From assembly GCF_028453695.1 (NCBI RefSeq), contig NC_135779.1, positions 4,030,001-4,094,000 on the forward strand: a DNA stretch of 64,000 nt, read 5' to 3'. This document shows, piece by piece, positions 56,358 through 64,000 of this stretch; position 1 is the first letter of the stretch; every line of letters begins with the position of its first letter. The position numbers and the translations under genes were made by a program. This stretch comes from Augochlora pura. Lineage: Eukaryota > Arthropoda > Insecta > Hymenoptera > Halictidae. Under the pieces are notes generated by a model. It saw nothing but the letters and a program-made list of their open reading frames with translations, made no database searches and had not been told where the DNA came from.

Positions 56358-58089
56358 ATTGCGCGACCTCTTAATCACTTGTACCGACAACAGCCAGTCC
56401 GACGATGCGTTCATATCACCAAATAATACTTCGGCTTTCGTCTGCTGCCGGCGATTGGTATTTTACCGCGTCGCGTAGTCAATGTCGACGCCACAGGTGC
56501 ATCAAAAGGAAGCTCGATTTATTTATTAATATTAAATGTGTAGAGTCCTGTCTAATGTGCATTTACTCCTTTTACCAACTGTAAACTAAAGGGCTTCAAT
56601 TCGTATATAAATGTTATTCTTATTATTAGTAGACTGCGAACCTTGTGTAAAATAAAAATTGCCCGCATCAATGACAAGGAACAGGAACCAAATAGCAACT
56701 TAATTCTTCCTTAAATCGTTTTGGTAGATTAAAAATGGCACATTGACATTTGAAAATGCTTTTCGTCTGTACGGCATGTGAAATTGTAATTGCCCAATTT
56801 TCCTATAAATGGGTAACATCCGCAGTCTATTTGTTAATAACAGAGTAACTCGACTAAAACATTTTACGTAGGTATGTATTTTATGTAAGTTACTTTCTAC
56901 TTGCAAATGACGTGACGAGAGGATCGTTTATGCAGATCGACAGCAGTCGGACCTCGCGTTTCTAATAATTAGAATTGATTGGCGTGGCTGCCATCTTTCA
57001 GCGGGAACTTTCTACTAATGGAATAATATCGATCGTTGAGTAATAAAACGCCGAAAATAGTATTAAAGAAAATTCCGTCTCGCTCGAGGCCGTACACAGA
57101 CGAATAATATTTTATTGGCCGTTAAAACGATTAGCATAGGCGACGTTTATGGAACGTGGCTGATGAAACGGAATGAGGACGTTTCGACAGATAAGTCGCG
57201 TTTGCCCTTATCTCGCTCGAAAATACAACCAGAAGATCATCTTCGGTTAGTGTGATCGTCGCTTAGAAAACGACGGAACTTGTCTAGCCTGCCGAAACCA
57301 GATTCTTTTATTTTTCTGGAAATTATATCGACCGAGTCCACGAGAACTAATTAACAAACAAATCTAGCTAAGATCGACTGTTCTTCTCGGAACACAAGTA
57401 ATACATAATATGCAAGATTAAAAATGAAAACGAAAATTTATTAATTATTTTTTTGAAGTTTCGATATATGTAACACAGTAATATGTTTTAATGTTATGTA
57501 AAAATAAAAAAGTTAAATAAATAGCTCTGGTAACTGAGAATAGATATACGACCGCAAAGGGTTAATGATAAGTTAATTGTCGACACCCGTGCGGGTGTTT
57601 ACCCGTAACTATTTCGAAAAGATTGCGATTTCCGCGGGAAAACAATTTATTGCTAATTGTGGATCAATACGATTAAAGACAATTTTTTGTCCGATTTTGC
57701 ACTGCAGTTACATTAGAACCTGTAGAAGCTATTCTGTTTCGTTTCGACTAAAGATTGAATCTGATTGCTAGAAGAACAGTGGTTATTATAACGCGTGTAT
57801 AGACGTGCGTGCAGGGCCACGGTCCAGACAGAAGTGTGTTACAGACCTCGACGACCTGACCTTGGCGGTATCGTGGAGGAAGGTCGGCCACGATACGAGC
57901 GCACATAAATTTTTTTTTCCCATCGATCTGGGAACGCGGCCCACCCCCGCGTCCACGGCGACGCGATACCGCCATGCTCGCCACCGTGGAAACAGCTGTC
58001 GCGCGTGTTATGCGACCAGCGTCAGCGTGTACGCGTTTTGTCGAACGCGTCCGCTCGGAAACGAGATCCCCCCGAAGTCGTTGGCGACA

Positions 58090-58111
58090 TCGTCGTCGTC
58101 GTCGTCGTCGA
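58090..58111. repeat. (CGT)7 trinucleotide microsatellite
   Basis: Seven CGT units, near-perfect. Confidence 0.93.
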
Positions 58112-58140
58112 GAGTTCGAGAGTAGACGACGAGACGAAAC

Positions 58141-58161
58141 GGGCTGGGCTGGGCCGAAGGG
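58141..58161 (+). other. G-quadruplex-type motif (plus strand)
   Basis: Four GGG runs with loops CT, CT and CCGAA. Further G runs follow to 58200, so alternative folds are possible. Confidence 0.65.
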
Positions 58162-59359
58162 AGACCGTAGGGGGACCGTAACGGGGGCCCCCGAGTGGGG
58201 AGAAGTGATAGAATTTAATGCCCACGACGCGTCGTTTGATAAGATGGGCAATATATGTGCAATCATGGTGGTTATCGAGTCGTTACCACCGCGCCGAGCT
58301 GACCTTTAAGCGCGGGGGTCAATTCTGGCTGTGTTCCTCCACCGTGGCCTCCCCTCGAGCCCCTAACCCGGCTCTTCACGTACCAACATAGTTATTTTCT
58401 CATAACCGAGCGCGAGCGAGCCAATTGACGCGCCTCCCTGAATTCCGTCACACTTTCGCCCGTCGCGATTTACGTGCGGCCACCCAGCCCCAAAAATTTC
58501 CAAAAGATAAACGTCGGTCTAGGAAACTTTTTCGAACTTTCGATATCGAGGAGATCGAATGCTGGAGAATCGCCAGTCACAGTTTCCGCGTGATCAGAAT
58601 GCCTCCAAAACTCGTCGAGCGAAGAAAAAAGCAATGTAGGAAATTCTTTCGAGAATGTTTAAAAATTATAACTCGTTACTTAATATAAATTTTTATGTAT
58701 CAGTTATAATAACTAACAAGCTATAATCGTTAATCACTGATCGCATTAACTTTTGCCCAACTCTAGAAATTGTCAAACGGAGATCAAGGTAATACAGAGC
58801 TCGGAATTAACCGGCACGCAACGTTCAGATCGCGAGGACCACGCCTCCTGACTGCCATCGCGCATAGAGGGAACGTTAGAGAAATAAAGAACTGAAAAAT
58901 CGCTGCGATGGTTTGCTTCGACGTACAATCCAAACGGTCACTTACTTGTCTGCAACATATTATCGCAATGCGAAAGAAAACGACGTTCATTTCTCCATCC
59001 GAAACTTTCTGGGTGGAGAGAAAGCTTCGCGGCAGGCGTTTATCGCGAGCAACTAATAAGGAAAAGGAAGATCTCCGGATTTTATTCGTCCTGAAAATTG
59101 TTTTACGCCCTGTTTCCAAGGTTTCGGTGTCGTAAAAACATGAGGATCGAAGCTGGCTCGAAAATCAGCTTCTTTGAAGGAACGCGAAGAGGAGTTTTAC
59201 GAGTTCGATGCACCGGCCCGGAGATCCGCCTTGCTTAATTGAACGGTCAACAGAGGTATATGCATTTTTGCAATACCTTCGGAATTTTATTGCGAGCTCC
59301 ACCTCTTATCGAGTCGGGCAGTTCGAGATAGGCGAGAGATCTCTCTCCGCGTTTCCGTC

Positions 59360-59360
59360 C

Positions 59361-59397
<37 letters not shown>

Positions 59398-59408
59398 ACA
59401 CACACACA
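59360..59408. repeat. (CT)n-(CA)n compound microsatellite
   Basis: About 16 CT units with one T interruption are followed by a CACACACACA run. Confidence 0.96.
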
Positions 59409-59409
59409 T

Positions 59410-61790
59410 TCACTCGCTCACTCACTCTTTCGGTTTCGGGGGACAGTTGAAAATAATCCAGCGACAAGCTCGGATGCGAAACGGCTAAATAAATGCAAAT
59501 TCTCTGGTCAACGACGACTTCCTTCCTACGAACGCCTCCGCGGTCTCGCGAATCGCGACACGCTGCCATAAGGCGACAAAAATGTCCGTCTTTTCTCTGG
59601 GAAAAATTGCTGCAACGACCGCAGAAAGCACGCCAAATTTTGTACACGTTTCCCTAATTTGTAGATCGATGATAAAGTCCTTGCTTTAATAACACCCTAA
59701 CTGCCGTGTCAATCGTATACGAATGAAGAATTATTTAAACATTAATAACTATAACATAAAAAAAAAACAATAAATAAGTGTTACATTGTATTCTGCTTCG
59801 AATCAGCATGAAGGTCAATTTTCAAGTCGGAGCTACACGAACAGATTTCGTGGTCGCCGGACCCCTTAATCGAGGGACACCCCGTAGATGGAGCGAGCCA
59901 ATAAAATCGTGCAAACTTCATTTCACGGACGATCCCCGTCCGAAAGCTGCACAGAGAGGCGTGGCGTTGTGTGCAGAATTTGTAGGCGATAAGATAACCG
60001 AATGAAAATCCTCTTGGATCAGAGCCCTCGTCCCTTCCCCTCGAGGACCGTCCCCTAAATCTCGCGGCCGCGGTCGTCTCGTAAATCGTGCGGGCTCTTT
60101 TCATTGAAAACAATCTCCGGACGGTGCGCGGCGGCCCCGTTGATTTATCGCAGCCGCCGCGAAAAATAATTAATTGCTCGTCAACGACAGTATGCGGCAG
60201 TCAACGTCCCGTCACGGTGTCCTACGTCAACCGAGTCCTGCGTCATCCTAGCAGAAAACCTGATTCACACTTCCACGATATCCGTTCCGCGGACACTCTC
60301 AAAAAATCGATCTGCGATCAGCCTAGAGAATCGTGAATTCGACATTTATTAGAACTTCTATCTGTCGATTGCCTTCGGAGTAAAAACGCGAAACGCGGAT
60401 CGTTACGATCGAAAAATGGAGGATCAGGAACGACGATCGTGGAAGGGTCGGATCGCGGTCGCACTCGTTTGGGAATGCTCGGTGGCTTTCGCGTCTTGCT
60501 CGAAAAGAAACGGAACAGGTTCACCAGCGAGCGAACCGCCCGAAAAACTTCAGTGATCCGTAAATCATTTGGGAAACCGGAGAGAGCATTCCCATTCAGC
60601 TCGGCCGGTGTATCGGCAGCGAAATCGCTCGACCCGGCCCACGTTTCCGCGAAACTTTTGGAAATCCATTCAATGCGGACCTTGTTACCATCGAATACCG
60701 AACTCTCCGATTCCTCCGGGAAACCGGAAACGCTTCTGCACGCGCAGATTTCCGGGAGCAAATTTCCGAGTTCACCGGCGTAAGGCAGTGAAGCTGGTTA
60801 CTGTGGAGTAGTCAATTGCTGTGAATTCGGCTAGTTATCGGGCATAATACACTTCAGATTCACCGAACAGCGCATATTACGTTTCTTTATTCTTTAATTT
60901 TGCTTAGTTTCGAATAAAATAGAAATACGTCTTATTCGATGAGTAGAAAGTTAATTATTATTGAAAACAAACCAACTAGAGCGCCGGCTCCATTACTCTG
61001 GTGCACCATTCCATCGATGGCGAATTCATTTACAACACCGTGAAACCTTAACCAACTGGAGAATCCATTTGGCAGCGCGGACGTGAGAAAATAGCTTTTA
61101 GGAGCATGGAAACGTGTTTTCGAAGCAGGAAAACGGTCGCCAAGGTAGAAGATCGGACTTCGAAGCGCAGAAATCGCTCGGAAACTTGCTCGCGTTCGAG
61201 GGCGTGGAAACGCGTCCCGGTGGTTCGACGGGGGTCACGTTTTTCGGGGCGGATCGTCCGCGGAGACGCGTAAAACCGCTCGTAAACGGTTCTCCGCTGT
61301 TCGTGACAGACGTCTCCATGTGGCGCGACGAGGCGAACCTCCTGACCAGTTTCCAAAAGCTGCCCAGCTGGAGGCAATAAACGTTCCCGCTGACACGATT
61401 ATTGCAACGACGCCGACGGCCGACTATTAAAAGTTCCGTCGATGATGCATACGCCCGTCGAGATCGTAAAACGTTTGTTTACGAGACCGGAGATGCGATG
61501 TTCCCGCGATCCCTGGCTCATTAGGCCGGATAGACTGCTCTCCGCGAGCTAGCAGACGATGCTAGAGCTTCGTGCCCTCGCCGGCCCACGATTTATTTCT
61601 GTCGGATAAATCGATCGGGACATGACACTTGCCCCATACCTCGATAGTTCCTGCCATTGCTATCGGCAACCCAAGCGTTTTTGCAATTTCGAGTATTTTT
61701 CAGCCTACCTCCTCGGCCTGGCGACTGCGAACCGCGTCTGTTGCTCGCACAACCCGATCGAACGAAACGCTGTACAGTCTTAATAACGAT
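59410..61790. other. Gene-free stretch
   Basis: No gene is recognised. Positions 59650-59800 and 60830-60980 are AT-rich. Frames of 110-147 codons at 60318-60783 lie on both strands over the same bases, which is a chance pattern. A plus-strand frame of 88 codons at 61114-61380 also overlaps an antisense frame. Confidence 0.5.
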
Positions 61791-61792
61791 TC

Positions 61793-61920
61793 TTAACCCT
61801 TTCCACTCGAGCGGTGACTCTGAGGCAACGCTAGAAATTGTTATGTCGTTGGCATGTTCTAAAATAATTTTTGCATTTTCTTCGCATATATATTTATAAT
61901 AATATATTTATTCTATCAAC
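61793..61920 (+). mobile_element. TTAA-CCCTTTCCACTCGAG terminus of a non-autonomous element
   Basis: It starts with TTAA and CCCTTTCCACTCGAGCGG, then GTGACTCTGAGGCAACGC, then AT-rich sequence. I recall close relatives of this terminus as abundant short elements in bee and ant genomes; that is memory, not a search result. No opposite end can be placed with certainty. Confidence 0.4.
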
Positions 61921-62037
61921 AGGGTAAAGTCTCTGCGTTAAAATAAAATGAGAATGTATCGCACAAGCAGCATTGAGTAAAGTAGAAAAGTGGAGAAAAT
62001 AATGCAGAATAACAGTGTGAGATCATTAAGATCTAGG

Positions 62038-62290
62038 CTATTTCCATTTTATATGACTCAGTGCATTTTATGCATATCAAATTGAGAGTTGTGACTCATA
62101 CCGCAGTTATATCTTTAACAGTTTTTTTTTAATTCTTAACAACCTCCCCTCCTCTGGCTTTTCTATTCATTCTAATCTCAATTTCATATGCATAAAATGC
62201 ACCGGATCATGTAAAATAGAAATATTCGAGGTCGGTAGAATTATTCTGGATCTAAAGTTCAAAATGGACGCTGAACCTACCGAGTTTTAA
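62038..62290. mobile_element. Hairpin (inverted-repeat) element remnant, MITE-like
   Basis: The left arm (62038-62086) and right arm (62177-62226) are about 49 bases long and reverse-complementary at roughly 85 percent of positions by eye. They share the words GTGCATTTTATGCATAT and AAATTGAG. They flank a loop of about 90 bases. The right side continues to a TTAA at 62287-62290, and its minus-strand reading resembles the 54895 element terminus. Related pieces lie at 54.9 and 15.9 kb. No coding capacity. Confidence 0.6.
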
Positions 62291-64000
62291 AAATGATTAA
62301 TATCAATAATCGTGAAATAAAATGTGGAGTGTAATATCGAGCCAATCTCTAGTCGATCGTTGACCGTACCACGCAAGCTTAAACTGTCCTACATTTTCGA
62401 AATCCGCCAGCTCGGAGTTTGTTTAAAGGACTGGGGGATCGCGAAGATGGTCGCAATCCGATCATCTGTCACTGGCAGATCGAGATGCGAAAGGGTGAAA
62501 GGTGAAAAACCGTGGAACGAAGTAACATGTGCGCGGCTCGGATTTTCCCCACCTTTCCGCTAGGTGAACGCGTACACCGCGATTCTTTCGGGCAGCTTCG
62601 GAGACACTTGGCTGCCTTGGCTCTCAGTACCCTGTTTATATACCTATACAGAGGCTCTTACATGCCGGAGACCGCCTCGCGCCCGTACAGAAATAGCCTT
62701 AGAGCTCTCGATGCCGAGACGCGCGTTACGCGCTCTGTATCACCGTGCCGCAGCTCCTCGAAACGGGGCAGCCTCGCTTTTTCCGCGGTCCTGCATCCTT
62801 AACCTCCGTGTACGAGAGTGCACCCTGATACCAATGGACCACCGGAGACCGATGCACTCGATCCAGGTCCACAACTGTTTCGTACGCTTCCCGGCGATCT
62901 CTTTCCCCATCTAATTTCCATGAACTTGCAATTTATATATGACGCTCGAATCTGTCCAGATTGCCTAGCAGCGACAGATACTGTCATCCTTGGTTCAAAT
63001 GTCTGATTCACTAATTTGCCATTTTCCAGGATATTTTTAAATATTCGGAACACCGCGTGGCTCTCACCTTCTAAGCGAAGGTAGAATTGCTTTATACACT
63101 TTACAGAGGTTCAAACGTAATTTCATTTATTTATTGTCGCCGATTTAAATACGATTTCTTATTAATTTCAAGCATAACTTTGGACGATTAAAAACGTTAC
63201 GTCAATTTAATTAACGAGAGCGAAACAGCTATTTTTTTTTTGCTTTCCGAGAAATGCATTCGACTATGGTTCAACAACGTCTGCATCGTTTCGATCTGTC
63301 GATCGAAAAGCGAGTTCAATGATCGAGACACTATTCGGGTAGAATCTTCTCGTGCGACTTTCGCGACGCGCATTTTCGGGACACCGGGTACGCTGGAATC
63401 GGTCGGCAAACCGGGATGACAGATCGCGAGTCGCGACTGCGAAAAACCAGATGAAAAAAGAGAGAACGGAGAAACCGGCGAGGGAACGGAGAAGAAAGGG
63501 AATACGAGAGAAAAGGATGAAAAAAACGCAAGCCGAAGAATAATGGGAGTCGGTCGGGGCTCGTTATGATTACCCTAAGCGCAAACAGAGACGGGATGCC
63601 GCGCGATATCGGTATTGGCGAAAGAAGCAGGAGGGAAATTAGAAGAAGTAGAAGAAGAGGAGGAGGCGGAGGAGGAGAAGACGGTGGAGGAGGAGGAGGA
63701 GGAGGAGGAAGAAGAAGAAGAAGAAGACGAAGGAGAACCCTCGGGGTCTCTTCTCTTTTATTCCCGGTGCGTATTCGTATGAACGGGCCAACGACAGAGA
63801 CCGAATACCAGACGTCAGAGTGGTGGCTGTGGTGCGAATGTAGAGACATCCGATGACCGTATGCAAATCGCATCCTTGACTCGGCGAATGCAAGTACATA
63901 ACACGGACGTGTACACTCCGTTAGGCGTTGGTGTATATACCTGCGTCAACGGGCCAATGACCGGCGCCGTATTCCTTTCTCTCTCTTCCTCTCTCCTCCT
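62290..64000. other. Gene-free stretch to window end, with GGA repeat
   Basis: No gene is recognised. Positions 62400-62900 are GC-richer with chance frames. A TTTATATACC word near 62635 is TATA-like but has no supporting context. Positions 63000-63250 are AT-rich. A GGA/GAA tract lies at 63640-63730. The window ends in a CT-rich run that continues past the edge. Confidence 0.5.
63640..63730. repeat. Imperfect (GGA)n/(GAA)n trinucleotide repeat
   Basis: About 90 bases of purine triplets with CG and T interruptions, longest perfect GGA block about eight units. Plus-strand frames read Gly or Arg/Glu runs and minus-strand frames read Pro, Leu or Phe runs; both are repeat artefacts. Confidence 0.94.

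Larger units (their letters stand above)
55790..56360 (+). promoter_or_regulatory. CpG block with CT tract and ideal-context ATG
   Basis: This GC-rich block has a CT tract (55928-55972) followed by pyrimidine-rich and then CpG-rich sequence, ending near an ATG in TTACCATGG context at 56271. The arrangement is 5' UTR-like, but no TATA box or proven start site is visible. Confidence 0.2.
55320..57565. mobile_element. Possible 2.25-kb TTAA element with CCCTTTGCGG inverted ends
   Basis: The left end is TTAA then CCCTTTGCGGACGGATCTC (55324-55342). The right end, read on the minus strand, is TTAA then CCCTTTGCGGTCGTATATC (57543-57561). Sixteen of 19 terminal bases match, and TTAA flanks both ends. 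TTAA target duplication plus CCC-starting inverted repeats is the signature of piggyBac-type transposons. No transposase is present, so it would be non-autonomous. Similar solitary ends occur elsewhere in the window, so these two may belong to different insertions. Confidence 0.28.
56360..59350. other. Gene-free stretch
   Basis: No gene is recognised. Positions 56500-56900 and 57400-57540 are AT-rich. An inverted GATA pair lies at 57189-57213. Positions 57780-58310 are CpG-rich with (CGT)7 at 58090-58111 and a G-rich motif at 58141-58161. Confidence 0.5.

Noticed and set aside
60318..60783. Overlapping 110-147 codon frames on both strands
   Set aside because: Open frames on both strands over the same bases with no recognisable content fit chance in CpG-rich DNA.
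63640..63730. Poly-Gly or Pro-rich protein segment
   Set aside because: Entirely explained by the GGA/GAA microsatellite; flanking residues show no protein family.
1..64000. CRISPR array or bacterial operon
   Set aside because: No direct repeats with regular unique spacers, no ribosome-binding sites and no compact genes. The tandem arrays found have diverged contiguous units without spacers.

Overview
The window looks like non-coding nuclear DNA from an insect, most likely a hymenopteran (a bee or ant). Three things point there. CpG is abundant inside GC-rich blocks rather than depleted. There are many long (CT)n/(GA)n microsatellites. A recurrent TTAA-CCCTTTGC terminal motif of the kind I recall from short non-autonomous DNA transposons in bee and ant genomes is scattered in both orientations. 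The species call is inference. Nothing suggests bacterial, organellar or viral DNA: there are no operons, no ribosome-binding sites and no long coding runs.

I cannot assign a confirmed protein-coding gene, tRNA, rRNA or known microRNA. The longest open frames (about 290-300 codons near 33-34 kb) run through stop-free GA/CT tracts and overlap each other on opposite strands, so they are chance frames. A few short frames are listed as low-confidence coding candidates: an acidic 4-residue repeat at 25.6 kb, a Ser/Asn/Gly tract at 5.8 kb, a 187-codon frame on the minus strand at 35 kb, a 249-codon frame at 10.8 kb, and a 28-codon frame with an ideal start context at 56.27 kb.

Layout: the composition is a sawtooth. 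GC-rich, CpG-rich blocks, most carrying (GA)n/(CT)n or GC-pentamer repeats, lie near 0.7-1.5, 6.4-7.3, 10.5-11.5, 16.2-17.5, 19.3-20.1, 21.0-21.7, 25.6-27.8, 30.1-30.7, 33.3-34.3, 35.6-37.1, 50.8-51.6, 54.0-54.5 and 55.8-56.3 kb. They alternate with AT-rich stretches near 1.5-2.0, 8.6-9.1, 15.8-16.1, 18.8-19.2, 22.9-23.3, 28.9-29.2, 42.2-42.6, 45.4-46.1, 51.8-52.5, 56.5-56.9 and 61.8-62.3 kb. The GC blocks resemble insect promoter/5' UTR or enhancer DNA, but no transcription start can be proved from sequence alone. The simplest reading is intergenic or large-intron DNA of a regulatory landscape.

The most distinctive structures are: decayed tandem arrays with 80-200 bp units at 4.1, 24.1-24.5 and 39.7-40.35 kb; a hairpin mobile-element remnant at 62.0-62.3 kb with a related copy at 54.9 kb; a 2.25-kb interval at 55.3-57.6 kb bounded by inverted TTAA-CCCTTTGCGG ends; a 22-bp perfect palindrome centred on TCTCGCGAGA at 49.1 kb; a GATTA-rich repeat cluster at 45.25-45.45 kb; and four G-quadruplex-type motifs.
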